A stretch of 64,000 bases of DNA from Mytilisepta virgata (GCA_028015205.1 CM051516.1:50348230-50412229); one strand, 5' to 3'. Counted from the first letter of the stretch, positions 35,222 to 47,999 are shown. Numbers and translations are program-made. The notes: generated by a model from the letters alone, not told the origin.

Positions 35222-36296
35222 AAAGGAACTTTATGTAGCAGATACGCTTAGTGGACCCGCAAATCCGATAGTTGTAAATTAAAAGTCCCAGTTTCAGGCA
35301 TTTACCAGTTACTGATGAGACAATCCATAAAATTGTTGAAACCACATGGGATGTATAACTGTTAACATTGAAACAAGCAATGCAATCGGGTTGGCCTAAC
35401 AAAAAGTCTGATTTTTTAATAATTTGAATTTCGTACAACACGTCAAGATCTCGTGTTTAAAGGTAAACGCATTGTAATACCAAAGTCTCTTCGAACGGAA
35501 GTTAAACTGTTTTTATATTCTTATCGTACCTTATCCGATTGGTAATCATTCTCTTCAGAGGTCTTGCTTGAGAGAATACGTTGTGTTTATACCCTTTAAT
35601 CCTCATTGTTACATGAGAGTGTGACATTATTTGTGCAGACATAGAGCTTTTGTTGGCGTTTCGCGGGCAAAATATCTACACAACAAAGGAAAACAAGCTG
35701 TTTTGTTTTTCATCATACACACAAATACAATATTGACATAAAGTAAAGTATGTTAGGAACATAAATTTTAACTAGCCCTTATTTCACCCTTATCATAATC
35801 TTGTTCTAGGCAAAAACAAAATTTGATGTACTTTGAAACTAACGAATACGTGTATTTCTTTGTTTTTTATTTTTATTTATTTTTTTTTTTTTTTGTTTGT
35901 TTGTTTGTTTTTTTTTTTTTTTTGTTTGTTTGTTTGTTTGTTTGTTTGTTTTTGTTTGATTATTGAGTTTTTTTTTGTTTTTGTTTTTCTTCGGTTTTGC
36001 TTTGTTTTGTTTTCTTTTTTGAGGTGGGGGGGGGGTATCAAAAATACAAAATTTGCAATTGCGTATTGCAAAGGGCATCCATTTTTGTGTAAATTTCTAT
36101 ATGTATTATTCAACCGAATCTTGGTTCATTTAAACCGTGTCTTTACATATGATCCACTTGAAAAAGCAATTATTTTTAATAGTAAAAAATGAGTAATTAA
36201 GTTAACAATGGGTTAAAATTTTGTATGAAAATCAAAATTATTAAATAACAAGAATAATTCCTTAAACTGTGCATAAAATGTCATCAAATCATGTCT

Positions 36297-36395
36297 TTAC
36301 TGATCAATTCCCATCTTGTCGAGCTCTCTTGCTTCCTGACAAAGGGCACAGGGACCACAAAAGATCGTTGCCATCAAGTCTCTGAAGAGAGTACC
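36297..36395 (-). CDS. PLAC8 gene 2, coding exon 3, with stop
   Basis: 99 bp, identical to gene 1 exon 3. Encodes GTLFRDLMAT, the FCGPCALCQ signature and the stop. Confidence 0.93.
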   Translation of the reverse strand, partial: GTLFRDLMATIFCGPCALCQEARELDKMGIDQ

Positions 36396-39300
36396 CTAAA
36401 AACGAACAAATAAGTATACGAAAGTTGTTAAATGATTGTTTACCGTCATAAATCGGTTTTAAGTACATTTAAGTTTGATAATGAACATTTGAAATGTTAA
36501 CTTTGAAAAGTCAAAAATATTTTAATTAAATAAATGGATCTGTACACGCAAATCCATGTTAAGATAAAAACACAAAGTTTTCTTCATTTTCTTTTTTTGT
36601 GAGTGCGTCTGTATTTTTACTGCAAAATTCCACCATCAGTATTCAATGTAAATATGTGACTTACACGTATTCCTCCGGCAGTTCTGATTTTAGTTCTAAT
36701 TCCTGAATGGGTTCCTGGACACCAACACTGTTCACCAACACGGCGTGACAACATGCACATCGCCCAAGGACAGCAGCAGAATGTAAAGAAACCTACAGAA
36801 AATTGTTATAGTTATTTAGATAGCATGACTTAAATGCACAAGAATAGCTAAGAAGGGATTCAGAAGGAAAAACTTCCTAAAGTAAATAAATAGGAAAAAC
36901 TGTTAGATCCCCTAACATAATGAAAAATGATGATATAAGCTACTAGAATTTTCCATATTAAACCTTTTCGCATTCGATCCCTTGTATTAAATATACTTTG
37001 ATACCGATTTACGACACATCAGTTGTGCTCAAGGTCTAAATGTTGAAAACCAAAACAATAATCCAAAACGTTAATTTGACATGTTATATTATACAGTTAT
37101 TTAATGTGTAGCCAGGCGATAGTTTTCCCAAGGTACTGGGAACAGCTTAGTTTTCTATTGCCCGAAGCCAACGGCTTGGGGCAATAGAACAATGGATCTG
37201 TTCCCAATACCGAGGGTAAACGTTTCTGGTCTATTGCCGGGCTACACATTCAATAATTGTTTTATTACCTAATACTAGTTTTGGGATGCACATTTTTGTA
37301 TTTTCAAAGTTTTGGGATAGAGAGATAAGAATAAAGTAATTAAACTGTATGTTCAAAACAGTTAACAATAGCAAATATATGTTTTTCATATGACTTAATT
37401 CCATTAATGGGAATGAATATGGATTTCATAAACATATTGTTGGTTTGTTTTATCTGCTAAAACGGTCGATGTTTTATCTTCCACGTGTCTAGTTATAGCG
37501 GTCAATAGAACGCTACACCGAGCAATGAATATTCATGATGCGTATTTGTCCAATCATAAATCGGGTCAAAAGGTCGCGGGCAATAGAACGTACGTCGTTC
37601 TATTGCCCGATGAAAAAATTAAAAGTGAAATATGGTTAAAACCTAAATATGCCCAGTCGAGAGGTAATTAATATAGTATTTGGTAATAAAACAACATATA
37701 AACTTCTAAAATTACTTCCGGGTCATAAATATTGAGGCTTTTGTTTGAGATGGTTAAATTAATACATATCATTAAAAGATAAGAATGAAGTCAGTATTAG
37801 TATTACATGGAATACAAATAAGTTAACTGATCAAAGTAAGCTAAAAGTAAACCAACAGTAACAAAACAAATGTAAAGGGTCAACCAAAATAGATGGATAA
37901 GGACAGTCATGACAGTAGAGAAGAAGGAGAATAATGAAATATAGACAGAAACACACCATAAAAATCATTTCTTTTTAAATGGATGTGAAGAACGGATCGA
38001 AAATAAAAATTCAAAACTGAAAAAAATGTTTACTAACTGATAAATTTTCATGTCGCATGAATCATATTTATTCGAAATGTTGTGACACAGTTAAAACAAT
38101 TACATCGTACATGTATGTAATATCTATATGCATACAATGTCTCATGGATAGAGTTAAACGTGGAAATTCAGGAAAATAAGAAGATCGTATATTTTAGTAG
38201 TAATCTAAAACTATTGAACAGCTTATTTGAATGCCAAAAGATAGAGCTTACAAGAGTTACGAAGAAATTACAGTCTTTTCTATATTTACATTTTTGTTAA
38301 ATTTGAAAAATTTACCACCGAGATGAAAACTGTAGAAAACTTGACTAAATGTAATATTAAGTGAAAAAGAAATATGAGTTATTTATTAAGTTGAATCATT
38401 CAACTGAAAATCAATAGCTACTAGTGACCACCTTGATAATTTTAAGTAACTTCAAAGAATGTAGAAAATCAAAGACCATTATCTTTATTAGGTTATTGAA
38501 CTCCTGTACATGTTCATATTTCCAAGAAACCGAATTTCTACTGAAGTTGAAACACTTAAATTTTACCATATTGATGGTCTGGGGTATTTCATATATTAAA
38601 ACGATAAATTATATCTTATTGTGATAACATATTTGACTTATTTATTTGTTTCGTTTTATCTTTATATAATCAACATACTACAATACGCCTTCTTTAATCT
38701 CTAGAGTAACACCAGATCAGGTTTTAGTGTCTGAATACGTGTGTGACTTTCCTATATAAATTGTGACATTTGTCCCTGATTGACGTGAATAGGGGTTTTT
38801 TTTACATTATAACCCCCCCCCCCCCCCAACCGTTTTTTTTTTTTTTTTGGGGGGGGGGGGGGGTCGTCTGAGTTGGTGTTCTTAGTCAGCTCATCTAGGT
38901 TAACCGTTCCGGCTTCTTTTTCGATAATGTTGGTCTTAAGGATGCTCGCTGGTCATGTTTTGGTCTTTTTGTCAGATTTTCGGAATCCTCGGGTTTTATC
39001 CATTTCTTAAACATTAAATTTTTTGCCCATGAACCCCCACTTTTTCGTTCATAATTCAATCATATATACCTTAAAATGGTATTTGACAAAATTTTATGAA
39101 ATCCTTTTCATTTTTTCATACATTTTTGAGAGACTGAAGTTGCCAATGCAAAGACAATGAAAAATCCAGAGAAAACCTATTTCCTGCAAATTTTCAAGGC
39201 TTTATAGCTCTTAAATGAGCACATGAACCTATATTTTTTTCTTGCTTATTTGTTTACTATTCATATGTTCTCTCAAACTAAAACACCATTTCAAATCCTA

Positions 39301-39685
39301 TTTATTTCCTATTAGTCCAGCGATCATCCTTATGCTCATTTACAAAATAAATAAGGTTACGTTTATTAGAATTTACGCCATATTGATACAATTGGCTTTT
39401 TACTGTAGGACGCTGGAGTAACAAGAAAAACAACAGACCTTTATCAATCCTTGTCAATTAAAAGTCGAATATTGAGGAAATCTACATAATATAATGCATG
39501 AATACAACTTTCGTAGAACTTTGTTTTTATAATGTAAACTTACTTCTCTCAGGATTTGAACAGCAATCAATCAGACTGGTTGACCACTTTCTCTTTCCGT
39601 TGAGATTGTCTAGTAACATAAGCTTGCCCTTTGGTTGTTTGGTCACAGTTTTCCCTGATCCGTTTACGTCGTCAAAAGAATCCAT
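36297..39685 (-). CDS. PLAC8-family (cornifelin-like) protein, gene 2, 3 coding exons
   Basis: Exons 39685-39544, 36792-36665 and 36395-36297. All splice sites and phases match gene 1. By eye, exon 1 differs from gene 1 at two silent positions (GGA/GGG and TCT/TCA), and exons 2 and 3 are identical, so the 122-residue proteins are the same. The cysteine-rich signatures CCCPWAMC, QCWCPG and FCGPCALCQEAREL are intact. The intron separating exons 1 and 2 differs from gene 1 by indels. The upstream TATA box is conserved at 40213-40206. This suggests a functional recent duplicate, or an uncollapsed allele of gene 1. Confidence 0.92.
36665..36792 (-). CDS. PLAC8 gene 2, coding exon 2
   Basis: 128 bp, identical to gene 1 exon 2. 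Acceptor TCTGTAG and donor GTAAGT retained. Confidence 0.93.
37093..37260. mobile_element. 168-bp foldback element (copy 2)
   Basis: Twin of 20769-20936 with the same inverted ends and a few substitutions. Confidence 0.85.
37577..37609. repeat. Perfect 14-bp-arm hairpin (copy 2)
   Basis: Identical to 21257-21289. Confidence 0.85.
39544..39685 (-). CDS. PLAC8 gene 2, coding exon 1
   Basis: 142 bp, ATG at 39685, donor GTAAGT at 39543-39538. Two synonymous differences from gene 1. Confidence 0.9.
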
Positions 39686-40154
39686 TTTCCCCTATTCTTT
39701 TAATTCTAATATAATTTGTTTCTAGTAAATAAAGCAAACTTTTAAAGTATATGAAGGTATATATACTAGAACATTGTGAAATATACGTTATGAACGTTTT
39801 TTTGGCAATTCGAAAAATTAAATTAAAAGTCTAAAACATACCTTTACCATTTTAATTTTGTTTTTGCAGGAAAACGTCTTTCTTGAATTCATATAAGTTG
39901 GTTATTGACATTTTATCTGATACGATTATTTGCAAGCACACTTTTCGGAGTTTAAATGATAATTCAAGATTAATGTAGAACAATATAATTATGTGGCTAT
40001 TTTTTTTAAATTTTTTTTTATTGAAAGTGGGATAGAACTAGTTACAGCAATTAAGCAAAATATATTGTAAGTATGTAAACTATGTTGTCAAGTGATATCA
40101 ATGCAATTCAAATAAATTACAAATTGTTGGTAAAAGAGACGTGAATCAACATAC

Positions 40155-40213
40155 CTGTTCAGAAGCTTCATAGATATGTGATCACCACAGATGACTGACA
40201 GTCTTCTTATATA
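40155..40213 (-). promoter_or_regulatory. PLAC8 gene 2 TATA box and 5' UTR exon end
   Basis: TATATAAG on the minus strand at 40213-40206 and a donor after CTGAACAG at 40155, as in copy 1. Confidence 0.5.
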
Positions 40214-40592
40214 AGTAGCGTCTGTTGCGGAAATTCCTAGAACTACAGTACCGGCGATTTGATATTTAATTTTTGGTATGTCCTGAACAGTGATTTTCTT
40301 GGAAATACTATATAATGATATTGTTTAGTAATCCTATCGTGGGGGTTGGAAAATTCCTCGCGTTCCATCTGTATAAGTGGGTTTTTTTAATAACATTTTT
40401 TTAAAATATGCGCATAACTTTGCATATTTTTAATGCAGTTTGGGTTATCAAAGGTAAGGACAAAAAAAAATATTCAGAGCTAGTTACAATTAAAGAATCA
40501 TTGCATTCATTTGAAACAATTTTCTTCACATTTTCATTTGCAGACATGGATTTTTGGCTTCCTTCCTTTTTTATATCTTTTTTCCTTTTCTT

Positions 40593-41207
40593 AGCTCACC
40601 TGGCTATTGCCAGGGTGAGCTTTTGCCATCACTTGGCGTCCGTCGTCCGTCCGTCCGTCGTCCGTCCGTCGTCCGTCCGTCGAATGATCTATGACATGTC
40701 CTCTGCAAACGAGCCTCAATTTATTTTGATCTGACATAAAACATGGCTGTCGTAGCTAAAAATAGAATATAAGGGTGCATGTGTTGTTTTTGGCTTATAA
40801 CGTAAAAACCGTTACAGATATCAAAAATCTGACATGGGTAAAATTGATCAGCATGACAAGATCTACCTACCCTGAAATTTTGAAGGAAATCCCAAAACCC
40901 ATTTAGGAGTTATTGCCCTTTTTTCGTCAAATTTTCAAAATTTAACAGTTTTCGTCATTTATCTCCAAAACTCTTTGAGATAGAAGTGAAATGTAAATCT
41001 GAAAAATATTTGCCATGTTGAGGTCTACCTACCCTGAAATTTTAAAGGAAATCCCAAAACCCATTTAGGAGTTATTGCCCTTTTTTGTCAAATAAATTTT
41101 CCTTGAACAATTGAACCAATTGCAACAAACTTGGTCAAATAGTTGATTAATTGTCCAATGAAAACCAGACTCCAGGTGAGCGATACAGGCTCTGGTGAGC
41201 CTCTAGT
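40593..41207 (+). mobile_element. Bivalve-type AGCTCACCTGG interspersed element
   Basis: It begins AGCTCACCTGGC and continues GAGCTTTTGCCATCACTTGG with a (GTCCGTC)n tract. It contains two imperfect internal repeats sharing CATTTAGGAGTTATTGCCC, and ends CCAGGTGAGCGATACAGGC then GCCTCTAG. From memory, this is a common bivalve repeat without coding capacity. It is absent at this place in copy 1. Confidence 0.75.
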
Positions 41208-42525
41208 TTTTATCTTATTTTGAAAAGTATAAACACAACTTATTATATCAAGTTGTTTTTTACTTTCAATGTTTTCAAAAATCCAGTGTGCATCAGAGGA
41301 AAGCCATTAGACTGTTCATTAATTCTAACGATTTGACTGATCCGAACAAGGTTTTCATCTCAATTTTTTTAAATGTAATGTAATCGTTGATAGAAGCAAG
41401 GGATGTTGATGCATCCGGAGGGCGTCAATCAAATTTCATTTTCTTATAACATAGACAGAACATATGATAAAAGTGTGCACTTTCTGATGTTGAATCGAAT
41501 TCGTAACCGGCACAAAAGTCTATCACTATCTGCAAAATTAGTTTGCATAATTAACAATCATAGTGTGTTTGAAATCAACATAACGATAACGGCTGATATA
41601 TGACAACATGCATGGTTTACCGGACCTGGTCATTTCCTGGTAATATTCTTCTAAAATCAGCACAAAAGTACAAAAGCAATATACTGAAGAGAAATACAAA
41701 TAATCAAACCAACAACACATTTAAAGGCCAAATATTACAATGCCAAGTATTACAAAATTAATAATTATATTTTATATCTGTCCGCACACTTTAAAATGTT
41801 TTTGTGAAAAGAGGATTGTAACCGTGCAGTGCGATCTGCAAAACTGAAAATACTGAGAAGCATTAAATATACATATGAATAATCAATAGTATTAATCGAA
41901 ACTAAAACATACCAGGTCCCTATTTTCGTGATCTGCTACGAATAAAATTTATTGAAGCGTAAATGGCTATTTCAGTAGCAAGCCATTAGTTTGAACATGG
42001 CAAGGCCCGTGCTTCATTCATTAAAAGTCATTATATAAAAAAATACACGTCATAGAAAAATAAAGGGAAACAGAACAAGGCTATCATCCGTCGAAAAGTC
42101 CCGTATCGGCCACAGATCCGTCACACGGTTAAATTTGGATGATGATTTCAGTAAAATGCCAAATATGACTGGAGATATCTAATTTCATTTACAAACTTCG
42201 TATTTTAGGGACGACCGTAAAATTATTGAGCAATGCTATCTTTTTGTGACACTAATTTTTACCTGTTGAGTAATTGACCGTACATATCACATGTACGATA
42301 AGAAGGAATCATGTGAGAAATTCAAAAAATATAAGCTACAGATGTTGGTAAGGGAGCAACCATTTGATTTTTAGGGGAGGGGGGGGGAGTAGGATCAAAT
42401 GTTTGATCCTGCCTATTTTTTCATCGAAATTTTGGTCCTGCATTTTTTTTCTCACGCCTAAAGTGATCCTGTCTTTTTATTTTGCCAAAATCCTGGTCCT
42501 GCCTTTTTACTATGCTGAATATAAG

Positions 42526-42830
42526 GTTAATATGCTGAAACGTAAATTTAATTATTGTTCATTTAATGTTAAAATACAGCTCTTTCAGTCTTATTGTATG
42601 AATATTTATTGTGTGTCATTATGGTCCAACTGCAGAATATCGTCTCTCACCCAAATGAAAATAATGTATAATAATGCTTTCAGAATATTGATGGGTTTCA
42701 ATTCACGATGTAGTGCTAGTGATATGCTTGTCAGAAATGATGTAAGATGTTTTCAGGAAATGAGACGTAAAACTATCTATAGTTTGTATAAACGTTTCAA
42801 CAGTCTGATAATCAACTTGTTAAGTATGGC
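42526..42830 (+). pseudogene. LINE reverse-transcriptase C-terminal fragment
   Basis: The frame reads MLKRKFNYCSFNVKIQLFQS, then YNNAFRILMG and SASDMLVRN, the conserved region after the RT domain of non-LTR retrotransposons. The upstream part of the same open frame (42364-42525) is G-run and T-rich sequence without homology. 5'-truncated. Confidence 0.78.
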
Positions 42831-42854
42831 ACGCCGTTTTTATATTTATTCAAA

Positions 42855-42928
42855 TTCCAAGATATCTTATTTATTTAACAAGATATCTTATTAAGTATTA
42901 AGATATCTTTAATTTTTATAAGATAAGA
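42855..42928. repeat. AAGATATCTT satellite block
   Basis: Four AAGATATCTT-type units at the right border of the segment specific to copy 2. Confidence 0.8.
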
Positions 42929-43310
42929 TTCAACGACTCATTAGTAGGGTTATGCCCCTTTGAAAATTAACCGATGTCAGTTGGCCCGTAAAAAACTCAG
43001 AAACCGTAAATCGTAGCCACCTAGGATCTTCAGCATTGATCATTAATTTATGTGACCTTGAAAATGCTTCAAGGTCAAAGGTCAAGCTTATGACCTTGAT
43101 TTTGACCTTAGCTTGTTATCAAAATTACTCAATAACTGTAAAAGATGGCTGATAAAATGTAATGGAGAAAATGTGTGTCTTATAAAGATCTACATTTGTT
43201 ATATTGGGTCCAAAATTATTGGACCAACCATTATAGACCTAGGGCACCAAAACTCTTTTTCGGGGTCTGAAATGAAGGTTTTTTTGCTTATATCTCAAAC
43301 GAGGTTAGAA
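42929..43310. repeat. Internal remnant of the TA-flanked element
   Basis: Matches 25067-25447 of copy 1. Both ends are missing here. Confidence 0.75.
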
Positions 43311-44784
43311 ATTGGCATTTTAATTCTTCATTTTCCATCTTGTATATTTAAAACCTTCATCATATTTGTATATAACTATGGACTATTTATGTCTGAAATA
43401 AATTATTATTATTATTATTATTTCAAATTTGACCCCCCCCCCCCCCCCTTAACAATCAAATGGTTGCTCCCTAAGTTATACGTGAAAAAAGGGAAAAATG
43501 GAATAATCGTGTTTGTCTATTTTTTATTTTGGATGCGGTGTCTTATCGGGAAACAAAGGATATAAAGAGATATCGGATATCGATTTTTGTCAAGATTTAT
43601 CATTTCAACGAATTATACCTTTAGTTTAGTATTATAGTGGTATTGTAACGATTTTCAACAACCACATACTTCTTGGTTGTCATAAATACCCCTGATTTAA
43701 TCTTTTGTATTAATGGCTGAGAATAAAAAACAAGACTGAATACCTGGTTACAGAAATTTGACAATCCTGGATGACTTGACACAAAATTATATCTAGCCAA
43801 TATTGCTATATATTCGTTATTAAATGTAATTTTCAAGTTAATTAAATTGCTTTTATATCAATTTTTTGAATAGATAAAAACAATTCAGATTTTCAGTTCA
43901 CCTAAAAAAAAATGTTTTTTTACATATATTATTTATGTAGAAATATCTTTGGAATTATAGATTTTCAGAATTATATATGTCATTAATGTCGATCAATTTG
44001 CCAAATCTTTGTTCATATTAACTATTTATAAGCCACTAAGTCAGACACGAGATATTTTTCGCAAACTCCTTTGTTATTTTTTTCAAAATAGTTTTTTAAC
44101 ATTATTTTAAAGTTGCCATCATAGTGCTCAGATTTCACATCTGAATAATTACAAAATATGCAGTGTACAATAATTTAGGGACATTCTTGTAAATCTGAAG
44201 AAAATTGATAAACAACGCAAATACTTAAAAGAAAGAAGGGTGTTAATCAAGCAAGATTTTGAAAGATAACTAACATTTTATCAACTTCAAACTAAAGAAA
44301 CCACTGATATATAAATGACATTGAAATTTGAAAAAATGCAAACCTTCTGAGAAATACGACTTTGTACGTGATAATATATCGTAGCCACAGTAAACCGAGT
44401 TCCACTGAACAATTGATTTGTAACTGTTACCACTGAGGATTCATAAATATAGCGTATTTCTGTCCAGTAAAAATTCTGGTCTTGTTTTTTTCTCTTCTCC
44501 TGCTTATAACATCACAAACTTTAACTCGGTTCCATTATTTGACAGACCAGTACAAATCTCTATGATTGCACTGGAAACAGATATTTGTATACTGGTTTTC
44601 GAGTCTGAAATCTCACAGGAATTTACTTGCATTGTGATGGTTGCCCTTGTTTGATATAACAATTCGGAACTCCTGATTTTTTTGTGTGTGATGTATTTTC
44701 AGGTACTTTAGTATTTATGGTCTTGCTCTGCTCTGTTTATCTTTTTTATTTCTAAGTTGGATTTTTTAACTTTTTTTACTCTCT

Positions 44785-45850
44785 GTTAATTTCATTTTTG
44801 TCTCGTGCAGGTCTTGTCTCCGAAACTTTCCATTCAATATACTTTCTATTTCCAATATGTCTTTGAAAGTTTTTATATTTTGCAATTTCAATATTCAATT
44901 ATACGCACACTTTCGATTGCTTTTATTGGCCCAATTTCTCTTTCTGTCGAGTTTTCTTTTTTAAAGATTATTTATTTTGGTTATAAAAAGTAAGAAATGT
45001 TATCATCTTTTAAAAAATATAAGAAAAAAGTACCATTGTTTTATCAAATTGACTTTTACAATGTGTTTTACTGCTTAAGCTTTTCTATTTATAGAAACAT
45101 TCTTGTTTATTATGAGAAGATGAGAATATTATCCGACCTTCACTACGCTCTATTTATGATATAATTCTACCCATTCTTTAAAAAATAAAATAATTTATTT
45201 TCACTTCTAAGAATTGTACGGATGGAAAATCCAGAGAATTTTTAAAACGTTGTATAACTACACCATTTAATGATATCTATTAGTATAATCTCAACCACAG
45301 TGTGAGAGAGAGCGGAAATGAACATGTTTTGGGTCAGTTGTTAAGTTGCGATTTTGTATAGCAGAAAATCGGTCACTTGCAAGGATACTTAATAATAGAT
45401 TTTTGAATTTTACACAGATTTTATGGAAATTTTAGGTATGTTTGCCTCCTTTGACACTCGGCTGTTTACATTCCTATAAAATTACATGAATATTTTTTCA
45501 CAAATATGATTAATATCACTTTTATCAAGGTTTGATCACGATGCTTCTTACATTTAGTGTTTGAAATTTTGACTTTAAAACTGAATAAGTAAAAAATGGT
45601 AAGAATAAAGAAGGTATTCTTTAGATTATCCAGAAGTCAATTCATTTTTATACCCTAAAACCAAATTTTATCGAATTATTTTGCCTATAAAATTAAGTAA
45701 ATTACTTGCAAACAAACAACACATCATTTCTCTGACTGTATAGGTGCTTGTATGTGTACTGTACGGGCGCTTGCAATTTTTTTGTATAGTCACTTGTTGC
45801 AATATAATGTACTTGGACTATAATATGGGGTTATTTCATGAATATTAGGA
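44785..45850. other. Unique AT-rich DNA right of the duplication
   Basis: I see no coding exon or repeat family. Confidence 0.5.
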
Positions 45851-45855
45851 AACAC

Positions 45856-45920
45856 TGTCCGTAGTAGAATGTAATATTGCACGAGCTTGCGGGTGTGATA
45901 CAATATTCTACGAAGGGACA
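45856..45920. repeat. Imperfect hairpin with 27-base arms
   Basis: TGTCCGTAGTAGAATGTAAT pairs with the reverse complement of the segment ending CTACGAAGGGACA. Probably a small foldback remnant. Confidence 0.65.
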
Positions 45921-46151
45921 TTATTTTACCAATTTTGTGTAATAGCGCCTTCATTGTATATCAAAGCAAATAAGACCTTCCAACCAACCAAGAAACCTAC
46001 CGATGAGCACTCAGTGCAATATCAGCGCTAATTTTTGGTTGTGTTTAACAAGGAATATTACATTGCTATACAACAACAATTCATATAGCGATAGAGTATT
46101 ATGCGAATGATAGCATAAAATAGTCATTTCGGTGACATAGAATAATTATTT

Positions 46152-46302
46152 AAGGAACGTTTCCAATTTTTGAACAGTGTATACGATATAACATGGTTTG
46201 GGTCAATTTACGCATATTAAACCAGCGGTTTATGAATGCCATAAACTGACCCAAACCAGGTTATTGAAGTATAACCTGTTCAAAAATTGGAAACATTCCT
46301 TA
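46152..46302. mobile_element. 151-bp foldback element
   Basis: The ends AAGGAACGTTTCCAATTTTT and AAAAATTGGAAACATTCCTT are inverted repeats. Inside, TGGTTTGGGTCA pairs with TGACCCAAACCA. MITE-like, noncoding. Confidence 0.82.
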
Positions 46303-46981
46303 TAATTTAATTTCCAAACAGAAGTACAATGATCTCTTGATTCAAGAATAATGACATTGGACTTAATTTACAAGTGGCGGATTAATTAAAGACCAAACCA
46401 TGTTATACAGTATAACAAATGTTGGTATATGCTGTCCATCCAATCAAATTAAATTAATAGACACTAATGGTTTTTGAATCTGGCTTTATCACGTTGAATA
46501 TCGGTCGAGACGAAGGTGAGACATATATTCAAATTGATGAAGTCAATATTTAGTACATTAGTGTCTATTGTTAATTAACTAGTGTATTATTGGCTTCAAT
46601 ACGACTAAAACTGTCCTTTCAATACAGAATCATTAACTCGGCCAATATAGAAAAACCCGGCCAATACAGATTTTTTGCTGTATTCGCCGACTTGCACCCG
46701 GCCAATATAGGATGAGTCGATTTTCTCTAGATTTTAGTTTGAATACATACGAAAACTCTGAAAAGTTTACATTATATCTAAATTTATACATGGTCTGTGA
46801 TTAAAGTTGCTTCAAAATTGATGATTATAAATTATTCAGAAATAGCTCTGACTACAAATATCTTTCACAACCCTCATTCAAATCTTTCAATGACCATATT
46901 TAAGAATGATTTTTTTCAAAGAGTTGATTCAGAAAAAAATTCATACAGAATATGTATTGTGAAAACTAATTAATTAATAAA

Positions 46982-47126
46982 GATATCATTACATGGTGAT
47001 TTCTGCATTGGCCTTGTTATTGGTCCTCGGCCAGCTGTATTGGCCTTCGGCTCCGCCTCAGGCCCCATACAGCAAGCCTCGGACCAATAACAATGCCAAT
47101 ACAGAAACAACCATGTAATAATATCA
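46982..47126. mobile_element. 145-bp foldback element rich in GGCC
   Basis: The arms share CATTACATGGT / ACCATGTAAT and GTTATTGGTCCTCGG / CGGACCAATAAC. The loop region has GGCCTTCGGCTCCGCCTCAG. CGGCCAATATAG phrases at 46640-46710 suggest a related diverged copy next to it. Confidence 0.78.
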
Positions 47127-47697
47127 TATTATTATTTATCGGCGAAGCATCCGCTTTTGACGTCATAATGTATTGCATGATATTTTCGAGTGTCATGTCA
47201 TGAATACTAAAAAAATGTCTGACTATTACATCAAAAGGAAAAAGTATGAATTTCCGATAAACTAAATTTCTCGACCTTTAGACATCAAAAAAAGGTTACT
47301 CAAATTACTGATATCTTTATTTGCTACGCCCATGTGGGCTACGAAAATACAAACACTGAACAAAGAAACAAACACCAAGTCAATAGTACAAAGTATTTAT
47401 AAATGTGAGACTCAAATTACTCGATTAGAATCCGATTATTAACACTCTTGCAAATTAATATAAGAGGTTTTCTGGAAATAAAAGACTAGGCGGTGAGAAG
47501 GAGTGAGCCATCTTCAGCAAATTTTTAAGACCCGGGTCTTTGATTTTAATTATCATAAGCGTATTCAGAATGTTACAGTAAGGTAGATTTATAACTAAAT
47601 ACATATAGTAACAAATTAACACAATTATATTTGTTATTCATACGTTGTAAAGGTGCTTTGAGCTGCCTACTGTAGCATTAAGATTCAACTTGTAAGT
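47127..47697. other. Noncoding stretch
   Basis: AT-rich, with no defined repeat or coding block. Confidence 0.45.
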
Positions 47698-47950
47698 AAC
47701 AATCCAAAGATACCCATATTAGATACAGTAAATTTATACTATGCTGTATACGACGCATTTCAAGGAGTTACCTCTCATCAGCAGCATTAAAACGGAAACA
47801 TTTGGAAGACCAAAAACCAAACTTATATTAAACAAGAACTACTCAAACAAAAATACCGAAATAGGAAGCCAAATTTCAGCCAAGGAGATCTACCATGTGC
47901 AATACAAGGAATGAACCCTTAGTATTTCTATTATTTTTGAATTTTGCACA
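47698..47950 (+). repeat. 57-codon ORF module, copy A
   Basis: It starts AACAATCCAAAGATAC. An ORF at 47741-47914 starts MLYTTHFKELPLISSIKTET, continues FGRPKTKL and ends YHVQYKE-stop. Copy B (58986-59236) keeps the ORF with a few residue changes and no stop, and also shares the downstream CCCTTAGTATTTCTATTATT. Not recognised. Confidence 0.65.
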
Positions 47951-47999
47951 AACTGTTTAACCAGGGTTTTATCACGGATAAGTTGATGTCATCACTTAG

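Larger units (their letters stand above)
28093..44784. repeat. Segmental duplication, copy 2 (16.7 kb)
   Basis: Same order and orientation as 12308-27872. Segments found only here include 28828-29136, 30741-30800, about 35672-35777, about 38270-38337, 40583-42928 (replacing 24178-25066) and about 44085-44131. The counterpart of 25447-26450 is absent. Confidence 0.95.

Noticed and set aside
35833..36192. 119-codon Phe-rich frame
   Set aside because: Produced by a T-run/GTTT microsatellite and a G-run; differs in copy 1.
42364..42525. N-terminal part of the 176-codon frame
   Set aside because: Low-complexity G/T sequence upstream of a truncated LINE fragment; only about 42526-42830 has homology.
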